64,000 bases of DNA from Grammothele lineata (GCA_002150815.3 NDFF03000212.1:51385-115384), one strand, 5' to 3'; shown: positions 44,901 through 55,292, counted from the first letter of the stretch. Numbers and translations are program-made. Notes: generated by a model from the letters alone, not told the origin.

Positions 44901-45738
44901 GTCCCTCGAGACCTACCTGCGCATCTTCTCCGAATACAGACCAGACGACTGGGCAAGACTCCTATCGTCCGCTGAATTCGCCTACAACAATGCAGCGCAT
45001 GAATCAACAGGCCTCTCCCCGTTCTACATCGAATATGGCTGGCACCCACGCATGGCTCCGGATGTCGAAGGCGTCCTTAGTTACCCCACACTCGAGGAAT
45101 TGTTTGAAAACCGCAAGGAAGCACGAGAGCAAGCTCAAGCATCGCTCAACATGGCAGCAGAACGAATGAAGTGGTACTACGACCTGCACAAAAATGACGT
45201 GCCCTTCAAAGTTGGAGACAAGGTACTTCTCAAGGGAAGGGACCTCCGAGTCAAAGTCTCCTCCGAGAAACTCATGGCAAAGAACTATGGCCCGTACACT
45301 ATCACGGAGAAAGTCGGGCCAGTTTCGTTCCGCCTTAATCTGCCAAAGCAAATGCGTGTTCACCCTGTTTTCCACGCCTCGAAGTTTATCCCCTACCATG
45401 AAGACGAAATTGGAGACCGAAACCCTCCACAGCCGCCCCCCATCGAGGTCGAAGGGTATGAAGAATTCGAAGTCGAGAAGATCCTGGACAGCCGTGTATA
45501 CCGTGGATGGGTACAATACCTAGTCAAATGGGATGGCTACGACGAATCGCACGCCTCCTGGGAACCTGTCCGCAACGTCCGCGACAATGCCCGAGAAGCA
45601 ATCAAGGAATTCCACGACTTACACCCCGACGCACCTGAACCCGAATCCCTTCAGAACCCGCGACCAATGAACAAGATCTTCAACCGTAACATTAGGTGGA
45701 ATCTCGCGGAGCTCAAATCTGAAGAGGGGGTAGTGTAA
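41920..45738 (+). CDS. pol: retrotransposon Pol polyprotein with C-terminal chromodomain
   Basis: 1272 residues, uninterrupted. Aspartic protease: D62-S63-G64 and IIIGMSFL. Reverse transcriptase: LVQDYRALN, FTSMDLRWGYH, FGLCNAPSTFQ and the catalytic YIDD at 448-451. RNase H: ETDSSDF with Asp597 and DKEMLAIIRALEE. Integrase: HHCC zinc finger (His818, Cys856, Cys859), catalytic triad Asp889, Asp954 and Glu990 with 35 residues between the last two. The GPY/F-like region and a chromodomain from about 1183 (EVEKILDSRVYRGWVQYLVKW) follow; chromodomains can direct insertion to marked chromatin. The stop codon is supplied by the first bases of the 3' LTR (tgTAA). Confidence 0.96.
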   Translation: MPAGHCTPSTTCIRKITLSDEPDVPSSGHVYIHASASSIHSMNVQLVLKQRDTQVQPFALLDSGAYSCFMHYRFVQDHKLAMRPLKRQVRVFNADATENKKGLITHYARCQVRIGNHTSWQSFLIAEIGHHDIIIGMSFLREHNPEIDWKEQKINFTRCPTECAPNYLDIQEEDLDQLEIPRLEVVAQDQYGDLERGNWDDPETFVHYITHSDDPDARILRNDPDAYMAQYGKRDKNPVMANAPEVGKPDDAWKDTVPEHYHKHGIVFSKEASYRMPTRKPYDHAIELIPGASLPKHSTPYPMNKAEQNALDEWINEQRAKGYIRPSKSPLASPVFFVKKKDGSPRLVQDYRALNAITKKNRFPIPRTSDLIDRLSQASIFTSMDLRWGYHNVRIKEGDEEKAAFSTFRGLFEPTVMLFGLCNAPSTFQAMMNDVLEEEIATGHVVVYIDDILVFTDDLTLHRQLVSRVLQKLQDNDLFVKPEKCKFEQSTVEFLGLIISKNSVSMDPKKVEGVKGWPTPTKVKHVQAFLGLANFYRRFIKDFAKIARPLTILTCKDKPWQWNEEQQLAFDRLKEAFTTAPILQLPNDTAPYRLETDSSDFATGAVLEQLGEDGLWHPVAFYSKSLNEHERNYEIYDKEMLAIIRALEEYRHYLEGHPEPIEIWSDHLNLTYFRQAHKLSRRQARWALFLTRFNFILRHKPGKTMIRADPLSRRPDHEEGVDSDNQGRTLLTPEFFAIKAMQPSHESTVDDAQLLSRIKKALEDDTMTKDYQALLASGPREFGKDLKEWNFENGLLLHRGKVYVPKDRELRLDLLKLHHDTRLAGHQGRWKTLELISRNYWWPGMSVDVKKYVQGCDTCQRNKPTRQPKFGLLQPNEVPAGPWEIYTIDIITHLPESADNYGEPRTAIVVVVDRYSKRAHFFAEDDHVSTSSIVNILFERIYPLHGLPRQIISDRGSQFSSQVFKEFCQRLGIRASMSTAYHPETDGQTERVNQSLETYLRIFSEYRPDDWARLLSSAEFAYNNAAHESTGLSPFYIEYGWHPRMAPDVEGVLSYPTLEELFENRKEAREQAQASLNMAAERMKWYYDLHKNDVPFKVGDKVLLKGRDLRVKVSSEKLMAKNYGPYTITEKVGPVSFRLNLPKQMRVHPVFHASKFIPYHEDEIGDRNPPQPPPIEVEGYEEFEVEKILDSRVYRGWVQYLVKWDGYDESHASWEPVRNVRDNAREAIKEFHDLHPDAPEPESLQNPRPMNKIFNRNIRWNLAELKSEEGVV
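45721..45730 (+). other. polypurine tract
   Basis: GAAGAGGGGG three bases before the 3' LTR; expected primer for plus-strand DNA synthesis. It lies inside the last codons of pol. Confidence 0.85.
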
Positions 45739-46310
45739 CGGTTTTCGATCTCACGTGGTCTTGACGCCCAGGAAAGGCGCCCCTATTTGTTTCGCCCCTT
45801 GCAGGGATCGAACCCAGGGCGGGAGAACCCCTAACCCTTCAGGGACCCCTACAGACCACATGGCAGGACCCTTCTGGGCCCTATTACATACGTCTTACTT
45901 CATGGATGATGTCACTCCTCCGGATCCTTCCGGCCATTCCTATTTCACGTGTCCCGAGCTCTGGATCACCCGGATGCAATCTAGACTCGCTCCCTTGGTA
46001 ACCATTTGATATTCCCCCTATCTTTAGCGTTCAATCATAGGTAGTGCATTGTAGACCCCCACATGTATATAAGGACCCCCTATCTGACCCTGAGAGGGCA
46101 GACTTGTTCTTCTGTTCGCTCCTCCTCCTTACCTGGAGTCCTCCCTCTATACATCTCTTTGCTAGACTCCTGCCTGCTTGCAGCCTAACGGCACTGCCCC
46201 TCGTCACACCTCTGTTTGCACACCATCGTGACACCTCTGTTTGTTTGCCCCACAAGTAAGCCCAGCGCTTTCTTTGTTTGTTTGTCCTTGTGGCGGCCCC
46301 CGCCGTGACA
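45734..46310 (+). repeat. 3' LTR (full length)
   Basis: 577 bp, about 99% identical to the 5' LTR over its whole length, TG...CA ends. Followed without a gap by a second, partial LTR. Confidence 0.95.
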
Positions 46311-46771
46311 ACAGACCACATGGCAGGACCCTTCTGGGCCCTATTACATACGTCTTACTTCATGGATGATGTCACCCCTCCGGATCCTTCCGGCCATTCC
46401 TATTTCACGTGTCCCGAGCTCTGGATCACCCGGATACAATCTAGACTCGCTCCCTTGGTAACCATTTGATATTCCCCCTATCTTTAGCGTTCAATCATAG
46501 GTAGTGTATTGTAGACCCCCCACATGTATATAAGGACCCCCTGTCTGACCCTGAGAGGGCAGACTTGTTCTTCTGTTCGCTCCTCCTCCTTACCTGGAGT
46601 CCTCCCTCTATACATCTCTTTGCTAGACTCCTGCCTGCTTGCAGCCTAACGGCACTGCCCCTCGTCACACCTCTGTTTGCACACCATCGTGACACCTCTG
46701 TTTGTTTGCCCCACAAGTAAGCCCAGCGCTTTCTTTGTTTGTTTGTCCTTGTGGCGGCCCCCGCCGTGACA
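46311..46771 (+). repeat. truncated second LTR in tandem
   Basis: 461 bp equal to LTR positions 117-577, lacking the first 116 bp. It shares the 3' LTR's diagnostic bases and adds about five private changes. The junction GTGACA/ACAGACC has short microhomology. The outer target duplication follows it directly, so it arose within, or together with, this insertion. Confidence 0.92.
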
Positions 46772-46776
46772 CCACG
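46772..46776. repeat. target-site duplication CCACG (right copy)
   Basis: Second copy of the pentamer at 38813-38817, immediately after the truncated LTR. Confidence 0.93.
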
Positions 46777-47333
46777 CCGACGACGTCCACTGGCGGGCCC
46801 GCCGTTTCCTCGAACACGTCAGCAACAATGATCTCACCCCCGCAAACCCTTACTGGTTCATCACTGTACGACGTTCCTTTCTTCATCTGCGATACCCTTG
46901 CTCACCGGCGGTTTGTGTGACCCTCCAGTTCTTCTTCAGCCACGATGGTGAGCGTGAGAGCCCTCAGCCTCACACCACGGACACGCGGCCAGAGGAATCG
47001 CCTGAGAACCAGGCTCCCGAACGCGAAACGCCCCTCCGCAGATTCCGCCGCCGCCGCGCCGCGGCTGAGGCTAGCAACGCAGGAGGTACTAGCGACGCAG
47101 GACCTCGCCGGTTGGGCGACACAGACGCCAAAGCCGTGCGTTACTCTAACCTTGCGCCGCAGCGTCGCTCGTATGCTGACATCACTCTGTAGATTCGCAT
47201 CCAGACCTGCACGACTGAGCTCACCGTCACAGTCAACGAGGGGATGCGCGAGCTCCTCGCCGGCCCGCAGCTCGCTTTCGACGTCTGGTTCATCAACCAG
47301 TTCACGGGCGGGGCCATCTTCAACACGGCTTGA
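46777..47333 (+). pseudogene. uncharacterised multi-exon gene, 3' part, severed by retrotransposon
   Basis: Removing the element and one CCACG copy keeps the reading frame of the 5' part: ...AEREAH then ADDVHWRARRFLEHVSNND. Inferred introns: one beginning GTACGACG near 46867 and ending at the CAG at 46929, and one from about 47133 (GTGCGT) to 47192 (TGTAG). The last exon ends FDVWFINQFTGG plus five residues, stop at 47331-47333. A Ser/Arg/Glu-rich linker (RFRRRRAAAEASNAGG) lies between. Without the 5' part this fragment has no known start and is presumably silent. Confidence 0.7.
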
Positions 47334-48320
47334 CCGTCCCTCCCTATCTTCACGTGATCTAGACCAGTAATCTAGCGTACCGTCTATCTCACCATCGCTT
47401 CACGTTTGCTACGTTTTCCTTGCTCCATATTTTCTTTCTCTGCGTAGAGACTGTCTCTATTTTCACGGGTTGTCATCACCTTCGTACGGCCTTCCCCATG
47501 CATCCCTCACCATCCCATCTGCTTGCCTTAATCCAACTCGCGCACATACCTCGGTCCGCATCTAACGTTCCTTCCGGTCGTTCTCATTCCAGATCCCAAC
47601 TCGCACACATTACTCGTCTGCGTCTAACGCTCCTTCCGGTCGTTCTCATTTCATATACCAACTCGCACACGTTACTCGTCTGCGTCCAACGTTCCTTTCC
47701 GTCTTTCGCACTTAATTTGCTCTAGCCCCTCAACTCGCGCACGCACCTCGTCCGCGTCTCACGGCGTTCCTTTCGCTCCCACCGTTCAGCACCAACATGC
47801 TTGTTCCAACCCTCCTTGGGTTCGTACGGTGTCCTCGCCGTGTCGCTAATGAGAGGCTTATTCTTGTGCTACTATCCCTCTCGCCGAAGTTGTTCCTCGC
47901 ATGCACGCACGTAGTCGTTCCCACGACGTCCACGCCGCAGCCTGGCACCGCTCAAGCGGGCGCTTGTCAGCCCGGGAGCATGGGCGTTTGCCAGCCTGGG
48001 GGCACACGTGGGGTCGGCTACCGGCAGGAATGCGGGATGTATACCGGACGATCACGTGTGGGCTCGCGCTCACTATTTCAATTTGAGTGAAGACCGACCA
48101 AGTCGTCCGTGGGTGTCCCTCACAGCAAGCCCACGTCTGGAGTGCGATGCGCAATGGCTTCCGCAGGGTGACCTTTCCTCCCGCCAGTGTACGACCCCTG
48201 GCACAACACCGGCTGCGCGGGAAACAGAGAAATTGCAGTGTGACAACCCGAAGTAGCGTACGCGTTCTCCCTGCGTGTATACCATTGTAGCCACATGTAG
48301 TATCTAGCGTGATATGATAT
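47334..48320. other. intergenic with a minisatellite
   Basis: About 990 bases between convergent genes. Holds the 62-73 bp tandem repeat at 47533-47783 and a short imperfect duplication around GCCCGGGAGCATGGGCG / GCCTGGGGGCACACG near 47970-48010. No coding signal. Confidence 0.5.
47533..47783. repeat. minisatellite, four diverged copies of about 62-73 bp
   Basis: Copies start near 47533, 47596, 47658 and 47730. Each begins CAACTCGC(G/A)CAC and contains CGTC(T/C)GCGTC...ACG.TCCTT. Confidence 0.8.
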
Positions 48321-49889
48321 CTAATTCCCGCTCGACGCTTCCTTCCCCTCAAAGACATCGTGAACCGTTGTACGTTTCTCGGGATCGCACCCTTCCACGG
48401 CTGGCCACAATTCACACACTATACGCTTGGAGAACAAAGCTATGGCAATCCTCGTCCCTTCAACCTTCGGCACTCCGTGTTCGATGTATTTGGCGAAGTT
48501 CAGTTGTAACGTCCCAGGCGTGTAGGGCACTGACACCCCGAAGGTCCTCAGTCCAAAGTAGGCCTGGTCTCCGTAATCACCCAGAGTGAGGAGCAGATCC
48601 ATGAAATGGCCCGCCCCGCTAGGATCCCGGTGAAATAACGTCTCACGATTGATCATCACTTGTGCAGCCCCGAATGTGAATGGCCAGCAGCGCGTCTCTG
48701 GTTCCTTCCGCCGCAGCGCGGCCAGCTGGGCGTCGAAGTAACGAAATTGCGATGGGCATGTCACCGAGAGAATTCCATCGAAAATGCCCGCGACAAGAGC
48801 CATATCATCCAACCAGACCTGAACTGACGCCTCTCTCATTGACGAGGTGGGTAGAATTGAAGCTTCCTTGTGCTGGTCGGATGCAATCCTCAGGACAGAA
48901 GCCTGTAAGAGGATAAAAGATCGCCTCACCGGCATTTTCTGGGCGATTGCGGCCGGGGCCATGTAACAGGTGCCGACGCGTGAGCCTTCTGAGGCGTCCC
49001 CAAAGAGCGCGCTCGCGTTACGCCAGTCTGTCCCCTTTTTTGCCGGCTTCTTCACCTCCTTAGTTTGGCATAGCTTCGCAGTCGCCGATACGATAATTTC
49101 CTGCGGTTTGGTCAGCAGTCTTTCCCCCCAATCGATCGTCAAACATACACAGATCGGTGACAAGAGTGCATCGGGCAAAGACCAAGCCAGGATCACACCG
49201 TTGATGTCTGTGAACACCGCAGGAGCCGCTACCATCGGGAGCACCTTGCCTTCCTCGATCGGCACGCATGGAGGATAGGCCTCCCGCAGCCGGGTACCCT
49301 CTTTGGTCGGCATCAGGGCCTGGTTACCATGGATAGTTTTGATGTACTCTTCGATGGACCAGCTCACGGAGCCTGATTCGAATATCCTCGGCGTGAGTTG
49401 GTTATAAATTGCACAAGTTCACAACTCACATGGATTGTGGATCGCCTCCGAGAGCAGCCTCCCTACGTGGTCACAGGCCGCCACAAAGTCGTCCGGAACT
49501 CCGGGAAGTGCATCCTCATGCATCACGACTCCTTGCGAGTCTCCAAAGACGGTTTGGCGCCGCATATGTTCACGGAATCGCAGTTGTACGAGGATCGCGA
49601 TCGCGCGCCTCGCTGTCTCTTTTTCGTCTTGCTTCTGGGATGTGTTTTGCATTCTGCTGGTGTTCACTTCGGGCGTCGTCGTTGCAGTCAGACTGACAAC
49701 CACCCAAAGGCAGGTCCGCGTTGTTTCCACGCCCATCACACGAGGCGTTGTGTTTGTACCAAAGCCCTGCGCGCGGGTGCGGTTGGGTATTTGCCCGCGC
49801 ATCTCACTTCTCCGCTCCTGCCGAAGAAACGGGTCAAATTGAGCATTTCCTTTCATCGCGTCCTGCGCGCCCACATTCCCACAATACAC
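48321..49889 (-). CDS. TET/JBP-like 2OG-Fe(II) dioxygenase
   Basis: Two exons (intron 49373-49429, phase 1) give 503 residues. The C-terminal half has a double-stranded beta-helix signature: INRETLFHRDPSG with the HxD motif at His401/Asp403, LLLTLGDYGDQAYFGL, a conserved PGTLQL turn, distal iron ligand His452 in YIEHGVPKVEG, and Arg461 placed to bind 2-oxoglutarate. This order and spacing match basidiomycete TET/JBP enzymes, which oxidise 5-methylcytosine or thymine in DNA and are often found near KDZ transposons; no KDZ transposase is seen here. The N-terminal part (HEDALPGVPDDFVAACDHVG, SVSWSIEEYIKTI) is unassigned. The start is uncertain: ATG 49652 (MQNTSQKQDEKE) is an alternative. Confidence 0.72.
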
Positions 49890-50724
49890 CCCTAGGATGC
49901 GCGCCTCACTGGGGTCAAGCGCAAGTGAGAGAACGCCAGTGGTGCACGTACGCGAGTGCCGAGTGGAAGTGTGCGTGCGCGTGTCGAAGTGTCAGCTATC
50001 CGCCCGACGTCGACGCGCGAAGGCATGCATCCCTTTACCCGCCGAGCTTCCTTCACCCTCGCCTCCGGCCGCTCGCGCACACACAACAAGAACAAGAAGG
50101 TCTGGGCGGCGCATCGCGACCGCATCATCTGCCCAAGCCTTGCTTCGATCGCCACCCACCCAAGGAGCCGGACTCGAGAAGATGTGACGCCGGGGTTGGC
50201 ACAGGGTTACACGCGCCAGGCGAGTAATCCACGCACGCTTTGTTGGTGAAAGCTTAATCTCGAAGCTGTAGCGCGGGCGAGCGCAGACGCAATCTGCGCG
50301 CACCCAGGCGGCAGAGGTCGCGCTCAGCTACACATGCGCGCGCACAAGGCGTGGCGTGCGCGCTACCGGTGCTCGCGAGCCCCCCTGATGCGAAGTCAGA
50401 TCGCGTGGGCTGCCCTGGTGAAGTTTCTCTGGCTCCCGTGCACAAGGACAATGTCTCTGTCGTCTAGTGATCCCGCGAGACGTCTGCAGGATCGCTACAC
50501 CTAGCGCGGCCTCCTTGAGAACAATCGCGCTTTCTTGAAGAGAGCGCAAAGAGTGAGAGAGTGCACGAAGATCGCGTGCATGAAACACTCAAATGTGAGG
50601 CTTGCCAGAAGCAACCGGAGTATAGTACGAGTGACATTTCGTTCCGTAAGACGCGCTATGTATCATACATGTTACATACCGCTCTCAAGCGCGCAGGGGT
50701 CAGGCATTTCCATCTCGGCGTACG
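49890..50724. other. intergenic
   Basis: About 835 bases between two minus-strand genes. GC-rich with overlapping short frames on both strands; no domain or splice pattern. It should contain the promoter of the TET/JBP-like gene. Confidence 0.5.
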
Positions 50725-53700
50725 CTAGTCAATATCACCTGCTGAGTGCGATTTCTCCCCCGATGATCCGGGGTCCCTTGGGGTGCCTGCTCCTTGACCC
50801 CTTGCTAGAAGCTCTGCTCGCACTCGGTTCTGGACCGCCCTATCAAACATCTCCTCCTTGCGCCGCATCTCCTGTTCCCATCGTTCCCGCTCTAGCTGCA
50901 GCTGGCGCCGTTCGAGCTGCAGTTGTTGCCGCTCGATCTGAACTTGCTCTTTCTCCAATTGCAGCTGCCGCGTTTCGTATTCAAGTTCCCTCTCTAGCTC
51001 TGCTCGCTTCCCCTCGCCCAACTTGCGACCTTCCTCCTCGAGGACATCCTTGCCGCCGTTGCCACTTCCCCAGATGGGAGAGTCCAAGCTGACCGTGTGT
51101 CGACCGTCTCCTGCTTTCTCTATTCGGCTGAGGCGTTCGTCCATGCGAAGGAGTAACTGTTGCGCTTCGATGAGGTTCTGGGGCAGCGCACCTTCCGAAG
51201 ATAGCACCAACATGTTTGGGGCGACCGGCGCAGAGCGTATTGATCCTGGGGAAGTTCCAGCTGGGTCAGGGGTTGAAGCGGCAGAGGACACGTTGGTGCG
51301 GGCGTGAGGCGTGTTGCTCCCTGACAGAGAGCTAAGGGCGAGCTCCAGTTGTGTCAACCGTTGGGTTAGACCTGAAACGTCGTGCTCCAGATGCCGAACG
51401 GACTTCGACGACCCTGGCGAGTTGCTCAACACACCGCCGAGCTCTAGAAGATTTTTTTCAGATGCGGCGGATATACCAGGTGGAGGCGGAATTTCCATAG
51501 AAGACGCCCCCACGCTGACGGGAGAGGAGTGCTGAGATATGAGAGATGTCGAGCGAATACCCCTGGTTTCCGTGCGCTCGTCGGTCAATTGACTCGCAGT
51601 ATCATTACCGGTAGAAACCATTCCACGAAACCGAAGTTCAGGTTCCGTGGAATGTAGGAGTGGTGGGACACCTCCGGAGGCGGCACGGCCCGGAATGATA
51701 GCTGTGCCCGGAAGACCGATAGGAGCCGGCGGAATATTGCGCCACGAACCCCCTGAGTTTTCCATGTGCTCAATACATGTGCAAATCTTCATGAATCGAT
51801 ACATACCAGGCGGAGGCGGTACCCGAAGTAGATTCCAATCGGCACGAGGCAGATCATGCATGGCTGCAGTGGAACCTGGCGCTTCCAGCGATAAGGCCAC
51901 TTCGTCGTCTGAGGCAGCTGCAGATTCATCATCGTTCTGCCGGGCAGACCCAGGAGTCGCGACTAAACCGTCCAACGTGGCTTCCCTTGACCTGCCCTCC
52001 GACGCCGACCGTGCCGGGCTGACTTCGCCTACCGTGGCTGACTTCGCGCGGGAGATGTGTCTGGTTTCGGGACCTCGAACGGATTCGACATCCTCCTCCT
52101 CGTCAGAAGACATCTCGTCGTATTCCCTGGGCGTAATCCGTCGTGTCGCCAGTGCTAGTCCAGCACCTTCGTTACCTCGTGGAAGGCCGTGCATCCCGGC
52201 CGCGCGCTCAGCTGATGGGGCGTGATCAATACCCAGCGACAACCACTGAAAAGCAGGCGACGGTGGCTCGAATGTCTTTGTCACGCCACCAGTTTCGTCC
52301 CCTGAGTCGAACTTCACGCCAACTAAGTCCCATAGAGGCGTCAACTTACTGGGGGCGTACAACTGCAGCTTCCGTCTCCTAGTCATCACGCCGCCTTTCC
52401 TCCGTGGGGCCGTGGCACCTGCTGGATTTTGCGTCCACGCGGTGGTCAGCTTTGTCATAGGAACGGTACATGGATCAAAAAACGTACCACTGGATTTGGC
52501 AGTGGACTTTCCCTTGCCTTTGCCTCCGCGTTCCTGGTTTGCAAGCTACATACCGCAGCGCTGATGAGATGATATTCAAAGATACGATAGATTTTCTTAC
52601 TTCCGCTTCCTCCTCCACCCATTCCTCATCTGATAACTCTACTGGTGAACGAGGGGGCAATCTCGGAAACTCTGGCAAAGTCTCGAGTGCATCGCTCCGA
52701 ATGATCGGCGCCTGTGCCGCCCCGGGGCCAGATACGTTCATCAGCCACTCCGCAAACCACGTCGGGACGTCTTCGGGCTTTCTAGTCCTCCATTTCTTCG
52801 ATACAAAGACTGGGTTGGGATAAATATCCGGGTTCACCATCTGACGGATCGCACGATACGCTCGGTAGCTCTGGAGTAGCCAGCTGCGCTCTTCAGGGTC
52901 CGAGATCTTTGCGTGAGAACATGCAATACTCTTGTGCGAACACACCAAACAGATGGACCCGTGTTGCGGCATGGCGACGCATTCAACACCTGCCTCCTTG
53001 CAGCCCAAACACGCGTGTTCCTGAGAGCAGCTCGTTGAGTCAGGTAACGATATGACATCTGAGTTACACGTACGGGTGGATATTTACAGTATCCCTGATT
53101 AACCATGTGCTCCTGCGGAAAACTCCTTTCCGGTGGGACGTATTCGCGTTCTGATACTTCCCTCTTTCTTTTGGAACGGGGAGAGCGGGATCGTGTCTGA
53201 TCATCGCCCACCCTCGTTTCGGTGACGTCATCACCGTCCGCCGAGCGCTTGCGTTTCTCGCCCGCGGCGTCTGGCGCGTTCAAAGCCAATGGGTCGTTGA
53301 CAGGTCACCGGAGGAGAGCACAGGTGAAAATTAGTACCTCGAACGCCAACATATTCCTGTTGTCTGAAACGTACCTGAAGGCAGTGCCGCAGGGTGCGAC
53401 TGCGCGCGTGGGAGGTTGTGCGCACGCCGACGATCTTCGGTCACGGCCTCGTCTGTAGCTGGTGCCCCGGCTTTGATATCATAACAATTGCATGTTACAG
53501 GAAGAAAGGCCGGATGACAGTTATATCCTGGAACGCCGAATGATCACTCGTCAGAAACTTACCTGAATAGGCTGCTGCTGGTTGTGACTTCGCGCGTGCT
53601 ATGATGTGCGCACGCCGATGTTCTTCGGACGCGGCGCCTTCCGTAGCTGCGAGGGAGGCTTGGATATCATAAACAATTCATATTAGAGGAGCTATTTCTT

Positions 53701-54122
53701 AGCGTACAGCGCCGTCACTCACTAGGAGGGCACCACCAACGATCGCGCACTTGTCTTTCGGGAAGAAGGGCGATAAGCCCAAGGTCATTTGAGTTCCAAG
53801 GTATCACGACATCCTTATATCGCTCAGGGACGGCGCGGTCCGTGTATACTGCCTGGATAGCCCAAATATCCATCGGACGGGGCTGGGAGTAATTCCACTC
53901 GTACAGGATGCCCAACCCAACTGCAGGCACGGACGACAGGCTTCCTTTGTAGACATCGACATATTTGAGGAATCTTCGGGCCACTTGTTCAAACTTTTGC
54001 TCCCAGATCTTCCCCAGATCACTCGTCGCGACCGCGGGTCGATTGGCAAGGGCGTAATGGAGTTGCGATGCCAACTGGCATAGGAGCTCGCGATGCGGCG
54101 AGGGGATTGGGGACAACGGCAT
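50725..54122 (-). CDS. zinc-cluster and coiled-coil protein with duplicated exon
   Basis: Eight exons (introns 53659-53722, 53471-53562, 53271-53374, 53021-53073, 52546-52600, 52422-52487, 51753-51806) sum exactly to 969 codons plus stop. Residues 1-133: Trp/Tyr-rich globular region (KIWEQKFEQVARRFLKYVDV, YEWNYSQPRPMDIWAIQ). Residues 134-197: two 32-residue repeats from duplicated exons. Then an Arg/Lys/Ser-rich, probably nuclear, segment (RSRSPRSKRKR) and a C6 cluster, CLGCKEAGVECVAMP and CLVCSHKSIAC (C-x2-C-x6-C twice), like fungal Zn2Cys6 DNA-binding units. The remainder is acidic and Ser-rich, ending in a strong coiled coil (QLQLEKEQVQIERQQLQLER). It may be a nuclear DNA-binding or scaffold protein of a lineage-specific family. 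The 54-nt last intron is readable, so an unspliced form is possible. Confidence 0.75.
53375..53658 (-). repeat. tandem exon duplication (two 96-nt exons with flanking intron DNA)
   Basis: Exons 53563-53658 and 53375-53470 are both 96 nt, both phase 1-1, and both preceded by TATGATATC(C/A)AAG and followed by G|GTA(A/C)GTTTC. Their products align: SLAATEGAASEEHRRAH versus GAPATDEAVTEDRRRAH, then ARAKSQPAA versus PRAQSHPAA. Confidence 0.85.
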
Positions 54123-55292
54123 GGTCAAGATAAGCAAAGGTGGGCGATAACAAGTCGTTCGGGTGCGGTTGACTGGTGCTTGAGAGATCGTCAGGCCCTA
54201 GGGCATAACACTCCGCTGGAATACACGCGGACCGGGCACGACGTCAGAGCTAGACCTCTCACACCGATGCGCCGGAGCCGTGGCCATGCGCGTTCATATT
54301 GGCGACGTGCCCATCTGTGTAGAACCGGTATTCTTCCGGCTACACACCTGCCCGCGGGCGCAAGTTCCTTTCACATGATGCTCGCACGGCGGCATGTCAC
54401 CCGTGCCGAGACGAACAGTATCTACTGTCCGTCCCTCGGCAGGTCCGATGCCTCTCAGGAACACTATAATTAGTGTGCTGTGCACGCTATTAAGTTGGAC
54501 TTTCTGTAGCTGATGCTTAATGCTTGATCTTGTCGTCGCGCAACATATAAGTGTAAAGCGGGTTTGTTAACTATATTATGCAACGACTACTCCCCACCTG
54601 TTACATGGCGTGCAACCTACTCCAACAGCTCTTAGGATACTCCGTACTCCCTGTCCCCATGTCCGCTAGGCTGAGGATCGCGAGCGTGAGGGGCATACGC
54701 GAGCCGGCACTAGTGAGCACACGTCTGAGTAGCGTAAAGTTCGAGACGTCACCTCATGGGGCGCAGGGCTTACCTACACGGCATCGATTCCGCTGCTGCA
54801 TGCTAGACCAAATGTCTGGAGGAGAGAACGCGCCCGTACCGCACAATGGCTGTTGAGAACTACCTCATCCAGCCATCGTGGTACGGTATGCCGATCAGAG
54901 CGGGAAGGGGGGCTATGAGCCGCTCAGTAGTGCGCACATAGGAACACTCTTAAAATGCGAACATACCTTCGTGGCTCTCCGACAGGAAAAATGAGCGATG
55001 TAAGGAGAAGCCTACTCGGCATGAGTCCAGGGGGGCGGGAGATGGCGGAATCGAAGGCAGGGAACTCGAGCGCGAGAGAGGATGACGACGGAAGCAGACT
55101 GTGAGCCGGTTTCTCCGTCCCCGGTTTGGGACGGAGATGAAAGCTGGGGCGCAATGTGCCGAAGTCACGCGCGCGATTTTCTGCTTCCGCGCCCAGGCAT
55201 CGTACGCCTTCGTGACGTCAGCGGTCCAGAGCCCCCACGTGGCGCCCCTACCGGCGCCGGCCGCAAGGAGCCACAGCACGTGCGAAGCTGGC
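54123..55292. other. intergenic between divergent genes
   Basis: About 1.17 kb between divergently transcribed genes, so it probably holds both promoters. The right end contains the first copy of a 112-bp direct repeat. Small open frames are not supported. Confidence 0.45.

Larger units (their letters stand above)
38818..46771 (+). mobile_element. Ty3/gypsy chromovirus (Tf1/sushi-like), apparently intact, with an extra truncated LTR
   Basis: The element spans 7,954 bp: 5' LTR 38818-39394, self-priming site 39397-39408, Met-less open frame 39435-40217, gag 40292-41920, pol 41920-45738, polypurine tract 45721-45730, 3' LTR 45734-46310 and a truncated LTR 46311-46771. Order PR-RT-RNaseH-IN-chromodomain defines it as a chromovirus. 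The full LTRs differ at about four positions in 577, and gag and pol are uninterrupted, so insertion is recent. It sits inside an exon of another gene. Confidence 0.95.

Noticed and set aside
55101..55292. Upstream extension of the 1084-residue gene to 55101
   Set aside because: The extension runs through repeat copy 1 in a different frame from copy 2 and lacks similarity; 55293 is the first ATG after it.
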